Source: JAOPZW01 sp963807305 | GTDB taxonomy: Bacteria; Actinomycetota; Thermoleophilia; Solirubrobacterales; Solirubrobacteraceae | Assembly: GCA_963807305.1 (NCBI GenBank) | Contig: CAWEBN010000009.1 | Coordinates: forward strand, 91,950-155,949 | DNA length: 64,000 bases | Direction of reading: 5' to 3' | Position numbers and translations under genes: made by a program | In this document: positions 1-8,365 of the stretch, piece by piece | Numbering within the stretch: position 1 is the stretch's first letter | How the letters are laid out: the number at the start of each line of letters is the position of its first letter | Notes under the pieces: model-generated | Databases searched by the model: none | Told to the model about the DNA's origin: nothing | What the model saw: the letters and a program-made list of their open reading frames with translations, nothing else

Positions 1-1636
1 CGGCCACTTCCGGCAGCTCCTCGACGACGGCGTAGAGCTCGCTGGTGCCGATGCGCACGCCGCCGCGGTTGAGCGTCGCATCGGAGCGCCCGGTGATGAC
101 GCAACTCCCGCGCTCGGTGAAGAGGATCCAGTCGCCCTGGCGCCAGACGCCGGGGTAGAGGTCGAAGTACGCGGCGCGATAGCGCTCGCCGTCGGGGTCG
201 TTCCACAGGCGCACGGGCATCGAGGGCATCGGCTCGGTGATGACCATCTCACCCAGCTCGCCCACCACCACGTTGGCGTCGGCGTCGAAGGCCTTGACGT
301 CGGCGCCCAGGCAGCAGCCCGAGATCTCGCCGTCGTAGACGGGCTGCAGGAAGCTGCCCGAGACGAAGGCGCCGCAGATGTCGGTGCCGCCGCTGCCGTT
401 GAGGCACAGGACGTCGGGCCCGAGCTGCTCGTAGACGTAGTGGTAGCCGTCGCTCGGCAGCGGCGAGCCCGCGAAGGCCAGCGCGCGGACGCTGCTCAGG
501 TCGAAGTCGCGGCCGAGCTGCAGACCGGCCTTGCGGCAGGCCATGAGGAAGGTCGGGCTCACGCCCATGAAGCTCGCCCGCGTCTCCTCGGCCAGCCGCC
601 ACTGGAACGAGGGGTCAGGCCACAGCGGGTCGCCGTCGATCATCACGATCGATGCGCGCACGAGCAGGGCGGACACGAGCGCGTTCCACATCATCCACGC
701 GGTGGTCGAGAACCACAGCAGGCGCCCGCCGGGCTTGAGGTCCCAGCCCAGGCCGACGCCCTTGAGGTGCTCGATGAGCTGGCCGCCGTGGCCGTGCACG
801 ATCGCCTTCGGCAGCCCGGTGGTGCCGGACGAGAAGAGCACGTAGAGCGGGTGGTCGAACCGAACGGGCTCGAAGCCGGGCTCGCCGGGGCCGGCCAGCA
901 GGTCGTCCCACGCGACGGCGTCCGGGACCTCCTGCTCGCCGTAGGGGACGTGCATGACGTGCTCGACGGTCGGTAGGCCGGCGCGGATCTCGGCCACCTG
1001 ATCGCGGCGGTCGACCAGGCGCTCGCGGTAGGTGTACCCGCCGATCGCGAGCAGCACCTTGGGCTCGATCTGGCCGAAGCGCGCCAGCACGCTGCGGGCG
1101 CCGAACTCCGGCGCGCACGCCGCCCACGTCGCCCCGAGGCTGGCGGTGGCCAGGAAGGCGACGAGCGTCTCGGGGATGTTCGGCAGGTAGGCCACGACGC
1201 GGTCGCCCGGGCCGACGCCGAGGCGCCGCAGCCCGGCCCGCGCCCGCGCGACCTGGTCGCGCAGCTCGCCGAAGGTCACCTCGATGGGCTCGCGCGTCTG
1301 CGAGCGCGCGACGACGGCCACCCGGTCGGCGTCCTCGTCGGTCCCCAGCGCGTGCTCGGCGTAGTTCAGGCGCGCGCCCGGGAACCACTCGGCGCCGGGC
1401 ATCTGGCGGGCGGCCAGGACGCGCTCGTAGGGGGCGTGCGCGCGCACGCCGAAGAAGTCCCATACCGAGCCCCAGAAGCCCTCGAGATCGTCGACCGACC
1501 AGCGCCACAGCGCGTCGTAGTCCGCGAGGTCGCGTCCGCGCTCGTCGCGCAGCCAGTTCAGATAGCGCCCGATCTCGGTGGTCTCGCGCACGTCCGCGGG
1601 CGGGGTCCAGAGCACGTCGCCGATCACGGGCGGCAT
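1..1636 (-). CDS. acetoacetyl-CoA synthetase (acetoacetate-CoA ligase), C-terminus cut by window edge
   Basis: This enzyme activates acetoacetate to acetoacetyl-CoA with ATP; it belongs to the ANL adenylating superfamily and is cytosolic. The frame from ATG at 1636 stays open to base 1 (about 544 codons; the family is usually about 650 residues, so roughly 100 C-terminal residues lie outside). I see the family N-terminus (WSVDDLEGFWGSVWDFFG), the PGARLNYAEHAL motif, the adenylation loop SSGTTGLPKA, and late motifs GDW and GRSDATLNRGGVRIGTSE. It is transcribed away from the alpha/beta hydrolase, with 59 bases between the two starts. A frame-disrupted paralogue lies at 58005-59976. Substrate is inferred from family resemblance; other short beta-keto acids are possible. 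Confidence 0.88.
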   Translation of the reverse strand, partial: MPPVIGDVLWTPPADVRETTEIGRYLNWLRDERGRDLADYDALWRWSVDDLEGFWGSVWDFFGVRAHAPYERVLAARQMPGAEWFPGARLNYAEHALGTDEDADRVAVVARSQTREPIEVTFGELRDQVARARAGLRRLGVGPGDRVVAYLPNIPETLVAFLATASLGATWAACAPEFGARSVLARFGQIEPKVLLAIGGYTYRERLVDRRDQVAEIRAGLPTVEHVMHVPYGEQEVPDAVAWDDLLAGPGEPGFEPVRFDHPLYVLFSSGTTGLPKAIVHGHGGQLIEHLKGVGLGWDLKPGGRLLWFSTTAWMMWNALVSALLVRASIVMIDGDPLWPDPSFQWRLAEETRASFMGVSPTFLMACRKAGLQLGRDFDLSSVRALAFAGSPLPSDGYHYVYEQLGPDVLCLNGSGGTDICGAFVSGSFLQPVYDGEISGCCLGADVKAFDADANVVVGELGEMVITEPMPSMPVRLWNDPDGERYRAAYFDLYPGVWRQGDWILFTERGSCVITGRSDATLNRGGVRIGTSELYAVVEELPEVA

Positions 1637-1695
1637 GTTCGCACGTCGCACACGTCGTCGCAGAGCGCACACGGGCCGCTTACTAGGCTGGCGCG

Positions 1696-2442
1696 ATGGC
1701 CATGGTCGACGGGCTCCACGTCGAGGTCGCCGACCTGCCCGGCGACCGCGATCGCCGCGGCCTCGTGCTCCTGCACGAGGGTCTCGGATCGGTGGGACTC
1801 TGGCGCGGCTTCCCACAGGCCCTGCGCGAGGCGACCGGCCGGCGTGTCGTCGCCTTCTCGCGCTTCGGCCACGGCCGCTCGGACCCGCCTCGTGCCCCGC
1901 GCACGCCGGCCTTCTTCCACGAGGAGGCCGAGGACGTGCTGCCCGCGCTGCTCGCGGCGCTCGACGCGACCGAGCCGGTGCTCGTCGGCCACAGCGACGG
2001 CGCCTCGATCGCGCTCGTCCACGCCGCCCGGCACCCGGTCACCGGCCTGGCGCTGCTGGCGCCGCACGTCTTCGTCGAGGAGGTGACGGTGGAGGCGATC
2101 CGCGCCACGCACCGCGAGTTCGCGGCGGGCGAGCTGCGGGCGCGGATGGCCCGCCATCACGACGACCCCGACGCGGCCTTCTTCGGGTGGTGCGACGTGT
2201 GGCTGGATCCGGCCTTCCGCGACTGGACGCTCGAGCCGGACACGCAGGCGGTCACGGCGCCCGCGCTGCTCATCCAGGGCGCCGACGACCCCTACGGCAG
2301 CCTGGAGCAACTCGACCGCATCGAGGCGCGCGTGCGCGGGCCGGTGCGGCGGCTGGTGGTCCCGGGCGGCCACAGCCCGCATCTGGAGCAGCCTGAGACG
2401 GTGGTGGCGGCGATCGCGGACTTTGCGGCGGGGCTGCCCTAG
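1696..2442 (+). CDS. alpha/beta-fold hydrolase
   Basis: A 248-residue soluble alpha/beta hydrolase. The nucleophile elbow is GHSDGA (Ser near residue 96), preceded by the oxyanion-region motif LLHEGLGSVGLW and followed by an acidic residue in GADDPYG and the late histidine in GGHSPHLEQP, so a complete Ser-Asp-His triad is visible. The start at 1696 (MAMVDG) has an in-frame ATG two codons later as an alternative. It is divergent from the acetoacetyl-CoA synthetase and convergent with the benzoate-CoA-ligase-type gene. The substrate cannot be read from sequence; a role in hydrolysing an ester or ring-cleavage product of the nearby aromatic pathway is only a guess from context. Confidence 0.85.
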   Translation: MAMVDGLHVEVADLPGDRDRRGLVLLHEGLGSVGLWRGFPQALREATGRRVVAFSRFGHGRSDPPRAPRTPAFFHEEAEDVLPALLAALDATEPVLVGHSDGASIALVHAARHPVTGLALLAPHVFVEEVTVEAIRATHREFAAGELRARMARHHDDPDAAFFGWCDVWLDPAFRDWTLEPDTQAVTAPALLIQGADDPYGSLEQLDRIEARVRGPVRRLVVPGGHSPHLEQPETVVAAIADFAAGLP

Positions 2443-2480
2443 CCGCCGCACACCCTCTTCCCTCGATGATGCTGGTCAGC

Positions 2481-2518
2481 GCCGCGTGCCGCCGCGTGCC
2501 GCCGCGTGCGCACGCGGC
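2481..2518. terminator. triple 10-bp repeat ending in a perfect palindrome, likely bidirectional terminator
   Basis: Three consecutive copies of a 10-base unit (GCCGCGTGC plus one base) fill 2481-2510, and the third copy runs into its own reverse complement to give an 18-base perfect palindrome at 2501-2518. The element lies between two convergent genes that stop at 2442 and 2527. There is no T-tract, as is common for actinobacterial hairpin terminators. The three left arms could compete for one right arm. Confidence 0.5.
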
Positions 2519-2526
2519 AGAGCCAG

Positions 2527-4077
2527 TCAGCGCTCCGCCGCCTCCGCCGCCAGCGTGCGCAGCTTGAAGCGCTGCACCTTGCCACTGGGGGTGCGCGGCA
2601 GCTCGTCGACGAAGCGCACGAGGTGCGGGTACTCGTAGCGGCGCAGGCGCTCCTTGCACATGGTGCGCAGCTCCTCGGCCAGCTGGTCGGCCGGGGTCTC
2701 GGAGCCGCGGCGCTCGACGAAGGCCGCGATGCGGCTCGCGTCGTCGAGCATGACGCCGACCACGCCGGCGGCCTGCACCTCGGGGTGGTCGACGATCACG
2801 TGCTCCATGTCGATGGGGGAGACCCATAGGCCGCCGACCTTGAGCATCTCGTCGGTGCGGCCCACGAACACGTAGGCGCCGTCCTCGCGGCGCTCGTAGC
2901 GGTCGCCGGTGGTGAACCAGTCGCCCCGCATGCAGGCCTTCGTCTTCTCGTGCTGGTGCCAGTAGAAGGCGGCGCACGAGTCGCCGCGGACCTCGAGGTT
3001 GCCGACGGCCGGCCCTTCGAGGATCCGGCCGTCCTCGTCGGTGATGCGCAGCTCGTACCCGGGCACCGCCTCGCCGGTCGTGCCGCGCCTGACGGCGCCC
3101 GGCCGGTTGGAGCAGAAGATGTGCAGCATCTCGGTCGAGCCGATGCCGTCGACGATCTCCAGGCCGAAGCGCTCCTGCCAGCGGTCGAAGGTGTGCGGCG
3201 GCAGGGCCTCGGCGGCGGAGACGCACAGGCGAACCGAGTCGAGCGCGCCGTCGGCGGCGTCCTCGCGCACCAGGCCGCTGTAGAGCGCCGGGACCGAGCA
3301 GAACACCGTCGGGCGGTGCTCGCGCAGCTTGGCGAGGATCGGCTCGGGGCGCGTCGGGCCCGCCATGAGCACCGCCGTGGCGCCGAACCAGAGGGTGAAC
3401 GAGAGGCTGTTGCCCAGGCCGTAGGCATGGAAGAGCTTGGTCGTCGAGAAGACGATGTCGTCCTCGCGCAGGCCGAGCACCTGGCGCGCGAAGGTCTCGC
3501 ACGTCACCTCGATGTCGTGATGCAGGTGCACGACGCCCTTGGGCTTGCCGGTCGAGCCCGAGCTGTAGAGCCAGAAGGCCATGTCGTCGCGGTGCGTGGG
3601 CGCCGGGTCGAGCTCGTCGCTCTGTGCCACCAGTCCCGAGTCGAGTTCGGCGACGTCGCTGTCGGCGACGCCGCGGACGAGGTAGCGGACGTCGACCCCG
3701 TCGAGCGCCTCGCGCATGCGCGGCAGCAGGGCGGCGTCGGTGGCCACGATGTCCGCGTAGGAGTCCTCGGCGTAGTGGCGGTAGTTGTCGATGCGATCGA
3801 GCGGACTGACGGGGACCGGGACGGCGCCGATCTTCAGAGCGCCGAGGAAGAGCGTGGGGAAGGCCGTCGTGTCGTCGAGGACCATCAGCACGCGGTCCTC
3901 GCGGCGGACGCCGAGCTCGCGCAACAGGTGCCCGGCGCGGTTGGCCTGCCGGCGCAGCCCGTCGTAGGTCAGCGTCGCGTCGGGGGCGAGGTAGGCGGCC
4001 TTCTCGCCGCGGCCGGCCTCGACGTTGCGGTCGACCAGGAGGCTCGCGTTGTAGCGCTCGGGAACGACGGTGCTCAC
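2527..4077 (-). CDS. benzoate-CoA ligase family protein
   Basis: A 516-residue ANL-family ligase that converts an aromatic acid to its CoA thioester at the cost of ATP to AMP. The N-terminus (ERYNASLLVDRNVEAGRGEK) is characteristic of benzoate/aminobenzoate-CoA ligases. The adenylation loop is SSGSTGKPKG near residue 175, the hinge region is GRTDEMLKVGGLWVSP, and the catalytic C-terminal lysine sits in TPSGKVQRF. The start is GTG at 4077, one base after the stop of the upstream aldehyde dehydrogenase, so it is the last gene of a five-gene operon starting at 8306. In a classical paa locus this position would be filled by phenylacetate-CoA ligase PaaK; here the ligase looks like the benzoate type. 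Benzoate, 2-aminobenzoate or a hydroxybenzoate are all possible substrates. Confidence 0.88.
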   Translation of the reverse strand: MSTVVPERYNASLLVDRNVEAGRGEKAAYLAPDATLTYDGLRRQANRAGHLLRELGVRREDRVLMVLDDTTAFPTLFLGALKIGAVPVPVSPLDRIDNYRHYAEDSYADIVATDAALLPRMREALDGVDVRYLVRGVADSDVAELDSGLVAQSDELDPAPTHRDDMAFWLYSSGSTGKPKGVVHLHHDIEVTCETFARQVLGLREDDIVFSTTKLFHAYGLGNSLSFTLWFGATAVLMAGPTRPEPILAKLREHRPTVFCSVPALYSGLVREDAADGALDSVRLCVSAAEALPPHTFDRWQERFGLEIVDGIGSTEMLHIFCSNRPGAVRRGTTGEAVPGYELRITDEDGRILEGPAVGNLEVRGDSCAAFYWHQHEKTKACMRGDWFTTGDRYERREDGAYVFVGRTDEMLKVGGLWVSPIDMEHVIVDHPEVQAAGVVGVMLDDASRIAAFVERRGSETPADQLAEELRTMCKERLRRYEYPHLVRFVDELPRTPSGKVQRFKLRTLAAEAAER

Positions 4078-4078
4078 C

Positions 4079-5545
4079 TCAGACCTCCGCGCGCTTGACG
4101 ACCACCGACTTCAGGTCGCTGTAGTGATCGAGCGCCTCGGAGCCGTGCTCCTTGCCGTAGCCGCTGGCCTTGATCCCGCCAAACGGTAATTCGTCGTAGA
4201 CCTTCGTCGGGGCGTTGACCCACGTGTAGCCGCACTCGAGCTCGGCCGCCGCGCGCTCGGCGCGATCGAGGTCGCGCGTCCAGATCGACGACCCGAGGCC
4301 GAACGGCGACGCATTGGCGAGCGCCAGCGCCTCGTCGAGGTCGCGCACGCGCCAGATCGGCAGGACGGGGCCGAAGACCTCCTCGGTCGCCATCGGCGAA
4401 TCGCGCGGGGGGTCGACCACGACGGTCGGCTCGAAGAACCAGCCGCCGGCGAGCTCCGGGTCGGCAGGACGCCCGCCGCCGGCGACGACCTCGCCACCGT
4501 CCTTCAGCGTGCGCGCGAGCTGGTCCTCGAGCAGCGCGCGCTGGCGCTCGGAGTGCAGCGGCCCGATGTGGACGCCGCTCTCGGTGCCGATGCCGACGCG
4601 CAGCCTGCCGGCCTTGGCCGCCACCGCGTCGACGACCTCGTCGGCCACCGCGTCGAAGACGTAGACGCGCTTGATGGCCAGGCACGCCTGGCCGCAGTTG
4701 TAGAAGCGCCCCATGCTGGCCGCGCTCGCCGCCTTCGCCAGGTCGGCGTCGTCGCAGATGATCATCGGGTCCGAGCCGCCGAGCTCGAGCGTCACCCGCT
4801 TGGCGCTCCGTGCGGCCAGCGCGGCCACGCGCTGCCCGGTGGGCGTCGATCCGGTGAAGGCCACCTTGCGCACCAGCGGGTGGCCGACCAGCGCCTCGCC
4901 GGCGACCGGGCCGGTCCCGGGGACGACGTTGAGGACGCCGGGCGGCAGACCCGCGCCGGTGAGGATCTCGGCGAGGCGCAGGGTGGTGAAGGGCGTGGTG
5001 TCGGCGGGCTTGGCCACCACCGTGTTGCCGCACAGCAGGGCGGGACCGAGCTTGTTGCTCAGCAGCGTGGTCGGGAAGTTCCACGGCACGATCGCCGCGA
5101 CGACGCCCAGCGGCCGGCGCAGCACGCGGCCCTCGACGCCGGGGTCGAGGCCGTGGACCGCGATCCCGCGCACCTGCTTGGCCAGGCCGGCGTAGTGCTC
5201 GAGCGTGTCGGCCGCCTTGCGCAGCTCGAGCTTCGCCTCGCGCAGGGTCTTGCCCTGCTCGGCCACCAGCCAGGGCGCGAGCTCGTCGACGTGCTCGAGC
5301 AGCGCCTCGGCGCCCGCGCGCAGGACGGTGCCGCGATCGGTGATGGCGCGGCGCGACCACGCGCCGAAGGCCTCCTGAGCGGAGCGCACGGCGCGGTCGA
5401 CCGTCTCGGCCGATGAGCTCGTGACGCGCCCGACCTCCGCGCCGGTCGCGGGGTCGGTGATGGTAAGGACGTCGCGGCCGATCGGCTCGGCGGCGCCGTG
5501 GACGAACGCGCCGCGCTCCACCGTCGTCCGCGTGGTCGTGCTCAC
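4079..5545 (-). CDS. NAD(P)-dependent aldehyde dehydrogenase (operon copy 2)
   Basis: A 488-residue aldehyde dehydrogenase of the succinate-semialdehyde-like type. I see the cofactor-region motif PWNFPTTLLSNKLGPALLCG, the general-base glutamate in LELGGSDP and the catalytic cysteine in NCGQACLA, with the C-terminal signature ELPFGGIKASGYGKEHG. It starts with GTG at 5545, overlapping the hydratase stop by four bases (GTGA). It is clearly paralogous to the gene at 6306-7758, sharing the same C-terminal block. In the box pathway a semialdehyde dehydrogenase (BoxD) oxidises 3,4-dehydroadipyl-CoA semialdehyde after ring cleavage; either of these two enzymes could do that here, which is inference from context. 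Confidence 0.88.
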   Translation of the reverse strand: MSTTTRTTVERGAFVHGAAEPIGRDVLTITDPATGAEVGRVTSSSAETVDRAVRSAQEAFGAWSRRAITDRGTVLRAGAEALLEHVDELAPWLVAEQGKTLREAKLELRKAADTLEHYAGLAKQVRGIAVHGLDPGVEGRVLRRPLGVVAAIVPWNFPTTLLSNKLGPALLCGNTVVAKPADTTPFTTLRLAEILTGAGLPPGVLNVVPGTGPVAGEALVGHPLVRKVAFTGSTPTGQRVAALAARSAKRVTLELGGSDPMIICDDADLAKAASAASMGRFYNCGQACLAIKRVYVFDAVADEVVDAVAAKAGRLRVGIGTESGVHIGPLHSERQRALLEDQLARTLKDGGEVVAGGGRPADPELAGGWFFEPTVVVDPPRDSPMATEEVFGPVLPIWRVRDLDEALALANASPFGLGSSIWTRDLDRAERAAAELECGYTWVNAPTKVYDELPFGGIKASGYGKEHGSEALDHYSDLKSVVVKRAEV

Positions 5546-6306
5546 GCGCCCACGAACTCCGGCGCGCGCTTCTCGACGAACGCCGTCAGGCCCTCGATGG
5601 CGTCCTGCGAGCGGAACAGCTGCTCGATGCCCTGTCGTTCGAGCTCGAGACCGTGCTCGAACGAGAGCTCCCCGCCGACGTGGACGCAGCGCTTGATCGC
5701 GGCGATCGCCATCGGCGGGCCGGCAGCGAGCCGCGCGACGTGCTCGTCGAACGCCGCCTCGTCGGCGAAGACGCGGCCGACGAGGCCCAGCGCCTGCGCC
5801 TCGTCTGGCGTGACCTGGCGGCCGGTGAGCAGCAGCTCGAGCGCGGGGCCACGGCCGACCTGGCGGGTGAGGCGCTGCGTGCCGCCGTTGCCGGGCAGCA
5901 GCCCGAGCGACACCTCTGGCGTGCCCAGCCGCTGCTCGCCGGCCAGTGCATAGCGCAGGTCGCAGGCCAGTGCGATCTCGAGGCCGCCGCCGAGGGCGTG
6001 TCCGGCGATCCAGGCGACAAAGGCCTGGCGGGCGGCGGCGATCCGGCCGAGCGTCGTGTGCGCCGTCCGGATCATCTCCATGTTGGCGTCGATGTCGTTG
6101 GCCAGGAAGGCCTTGATGTCGGCGCCCGCACAGAAGAAGCGCTCGCTGGAGCTGCGCACGACGACGACGCGCGCCGTCGCGTCGGCGGCGGCCTCGTCGA
6201 TGGCCTCGCCGAGCTCAACGACCATCTCGATGTCGTAGGAGTTGGCGGGCGGGTTGTCGAGCGTGATGGTGCCGACGCGCCCGTCGGCGGCGTAGGTGAC
6301 GGCCAT
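5542..6306 (-). CDS. enoyl-CoA hydratase/isomerase (crotonase family)
   Basis: A 254-residue crotonase-fold protein. The two oxyanion-hole segments are visible as FCAGADIKAF and GHALGGGLEIALACD, followed by LGTPEVSLGLLPGNGGTQRL, which holds both glutamates used by true hydratases (GGGLE and TPEVSLG). The ATG at 6306 is the natural start because homology begins at MAVTYAADGRVGTITLDNPP. As sequenced, the upstream aldehyde dehydrogenase frame reads straight into it, but deleting one base restores a TGATG stop/start overlap. In the operon it could hydrate an enoyl-CoA formed from the ring-opened product, as PaaF/PaaG do; the BoxC ring-cleavage role is less likely at this length (BoxC is about 550 residues). 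Confidence 0.87.
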   Translation of the reverse strand: MAVTYAADGRVGTITLDNPPANSYDIEMVVELGEAIDEAAADATARVVVVRSSSERFFCAGADIKAFLANDIDANMEMIRTAHTTLGRIAAARQAFVAWIAGHALGGGLEIALACDLRYALAGEQRLGTPEVSLGLLPGNGGTQRLTRQVGRGPALELLLTGRQVTPDEAQALGLVGRVFADEAAFDEHVARLAAGPPMAIAAIKRCVHVGGELSFEHGLELERQGIEQLFRSQDAIEGLTAFVEKRAPEFVGA

Positions 6307-7758
6307 CAGCCCAGACCCTCCCACGACGACCGACTTGAGCTCGACGTAGCTGTCGAGCGCCTCGAGACCGTGCTCCTTGCCGAAGCCGGAGTCCTTGATG
6401 CCGCCGAAGGGCAGCTCGTCGTAGCCGTAGTGGATCTGGTTGACCCACGTCATCCCGGCGTCGATCTCCTGGGCCGCGCGGTTGATGTTGCGCACGTCGT
6501 GCGTCCAGATCGACGAGCCCAGGCCGTAGGGCGTGTCGTTGGCGCGCGCGAGCGCGTCGTCGAGCTCGGTGAAGCGGAAGATCGGCAGCACGGGGCCGAA
6601 GACCTCCTCGGTGACCAGGCGCGAGTCGGCCCCCGGCTCGGCCACGACCGCCGGCTCGAGGAACCAGCCCTTGTCGTGGCCGGCGGTGCCGCCGCCGATG
6701 AGCAGCTCGCCGCCCTTGGCCACGCCGTCCTGGAGCTGGTCGACGAGCTCGTCGCGTGCGCGGCGCGTGTGGATCGGACCCATCCGCAGGCGCGGCTTCT
6801 CGGCCTTGACCGTGCCGTCGCCCGGCTCGTAGCGCCCGACGCGCTCGACCAGCTGGGCGGTGAAGTCGTCGAAGACGGCGTCGGCGACGAACACGCGCTT
6901 GCAGCCCAGGCACGCCTGGCCCGCGTTCCAGTAACGGCCGATGATGACCGCCTTGACGGCGGCGTCGACGTCGGCGTCGGCGCACACGATCACGGGGTCC
7001 GAGCCGCCCAGCTCCAGGGTGACGCGCTTCAGGGCCGGGCCGGCGATCGACATCAGGTGGCGCCCGGTCGCGGTCTCGCCGGTGAAGGCGATTCGGCGCA
7101 CGTCGGGGTGGCCGACGAGCGCGTCGCCGATGGTGGCGCCGCGGCCGGTGACGACGTTGAGCACGCCGTCGGGCACGCCGGCCTCGGCGAACAGCCGCGC
7201 GACCTCGAGCGTGGCCAGCGGGGTGGTCGACGCCGGCTTGGCCACCACCGTGTTGCCGGTCGCCAGCGCGGGCGCGACCTTCGTCCCCAGCAGGGTCAGC
7301 GGGAAGTTGTAGGGCGTGATCGCCGCGCACACGCCCATCGGGCGGCGGATGACCATCCCGTAGGAGCGCCCGAGCGTGGACGGCAGCTCCTGGTGGGCGC
7401 CGCGCACCTTGGTCGCGGCCTCGGCGTAGTAGCGCACGCCGTGGGCGAGGTGGGTGACCTCGCCGCGGGCCTCGGCGACGGGCTTGCCCTGCTCGGAGGT
7501 CAGCAGCGCGGCGAGCCCGCCGGCGTGTTCCTTGATCAATTCGGCCGCCTTGGCGAGGACGTGCGCACGCTCCTCGACGTCGGTGGCGGCCCACGCCGGG
7601 AAGGCCTTCTGCGCGGTGGCCACCGCGAGCTCGACGTCGGCGACGTCGGCGCTGGGCACGCTGCCCACCACCTCCTCGGTCGCCGGATTGACGACCTCTA
7701 TCTCCTCGCTCGACGCGGCCTGGCGCCACTCTCCGCCGATCAGCATCGCGGCTTCCAT
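6306..7758 (-). CDS. NAD(P)-dependent aldehyde dehydrogenase (operon copy 1)
   Basis: An aldehyde dehydrogenase of about 483 residues starting at ATG 7758. It shows TPYNFPLTLLGTKVAPAL, the glutamate in LELGGSDPVIV, the catalytic cysteine in NAGQACLGCKR and the end block ELPFGGIKDSGFGKEHG. As sequenced there is no stop: the frame continues into the enoyl-CoA hydratase. The span 7758-6306 is one base longer than a multiple of three, and removing one G from the GGGAGGG run near 6312-6318 gives a normal end VVVGG.. and a TGATG overlap, so I read this as a one-base insertion rather than a real fusion. Close paralogue of the gene at 4079-5545, suggesting that two different semialdehydes, or two stages, are oxidised. 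Confidence 0.82.
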
Positions 7759-7760
7759 GG

Positions 7761-8306
7761 TCAGCTCCCTTCGATGACGGTGCTGGCGGTCAGGTAGCGC
7801 CGGCGGTAGTGCTGGTACTCGCCGGCCGCGGTCTGGGTCCAGGCCTGGGCCGAGCCCGACAGCGGCTTCTTCTCGCGCGCGGGCACGCCGGCGGCGAGCA
7901 TCCCGGGGCCCACTTCGGAGCGCTCGGAGAGCACGGCGCCGGCCGCGAGCATCGCTCCGGCGCCGAGGCGCGCGCGCTGCAGGACGATGGCGCCCATCCC
8001 CACGATGGCGCCGTCCTCGATCACGCAGCCCTCGAGCATCGCGCCGTGGCCGACGACGACGTCCTCGCCGACGACGGTCGGCAGGTCCTTGGCGCAGTGG
8101 ACGAGGGCGTTGTCCTGAACCGACGCGCCGGCCCCGATGTGGATCGTCGAGCTGTCGCCACGCAGGACGGCGCCGAACCAGATGCTCGCGTTGTCGCCGA
8201 CGCGGACGTCGCCGACGAGCACCGCGGTGGGGGCCAGCCACACGTCGCGGCCGATGGTGGGGGACACGCCGTCGAGCTCCATGAGCAGAGCTGCGCTTGA
8301 CGACAT
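7761..8306 (-). CDS. left-handed beta-helix hexapeptide protein, PaaY / gamma-carbonic-anhydrase-like
   Basis: A 181-residue protein made of hexapeptide repeats (for example SPTIGRDVWLAPTAVLVGDV), the gamma-carbonic-anhydrase fold, expected to be a trimer. Family proteins bind zinc through three histidines; here H70 and H87 (in GHGAMLEGC) are present, but the third ligand position, usually in an HGC motif, is Glu92. It is the first gene of the minus-strand operon and lies next to an epoxidase operon, which points to a PaaY-like role: in Escherichia coli PaaY is a thioesterase that removes dead-end CoA esters in the phenylacetate pathway. Ordinary gamma-class carbonic anhydrase-like function cannot be excluded. 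The stop is three bases before the ATG of the aldehyde dehydrogenase. Confidence 0.8.
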   Translation of the reverse strand: MSSSAALLMELDGVSPTIGRDVWLAPTAVLVGDVRVGDNASIWFGAVLRGDSSTIHIGAGASVQDNALVHCAKDLPTVVGEDVVVGHGAMLEGCVIEDGAIVGMGAIVLQRARLGAGAMLAAGAVLSERSEVGPGMLAAGVPAREKKPLSGSAQAWTQTAAGEYQHYRRRYLTASTVIEGS

Positions 8307-8314
8307 GCGGGCAA

Positions 8315-8339
8315 GACTATACGTTGTCGGTCGTTAGTC
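8315..8339. promoter_or_regulatory. divergent promoter region with palindromic operator candidate
   Basis: The 59 bases between the two divergent catabolic operons contain an inverted repeat with perfect five-base outer arms (GACTA at 8315 and TAGTC ending at 8339) that continues inward as ACG at 8321 and CGT at 8332, with one bulged base on the left. It is also locally AT-richer than the surroundings. The layout fits a TetR- or similar repressor site that controls both operons at once. No regulator gene is adjacent; the only Paa-type regulator in the window is PaaX at 15712-16530. Confidence 0.5.
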
Positions 8340-8365
8340 AAGTGTCACATGTGGAGGAACGGCCG

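Noticed and set aside
2481..2510. Three short direct repeats as a mini CRISPR-like array
   Set aside because: Units are contiguous 10-mers without spacers and end in their own complement; they form a terminator-like hairpin.
5653..7797. A 714-codon open frame on the plus strand opposite the dehydrogenase genes
   Set aside because: It is the antisense shadow of very GC-rich genes: its composition is Val/Gly/Arg/Asp-rich without any domain, and the minus-strand frame has clear enzyme motifs.
5542..8241. An 899-codon single protein running from the hexapeptide gene through the dehydrogenase and hydratase
   Set aside because: Its first 150 codons are an out-of-frame reading of the hexapeptide gene, and the join between the two enzymes is best explained by one inserted base.
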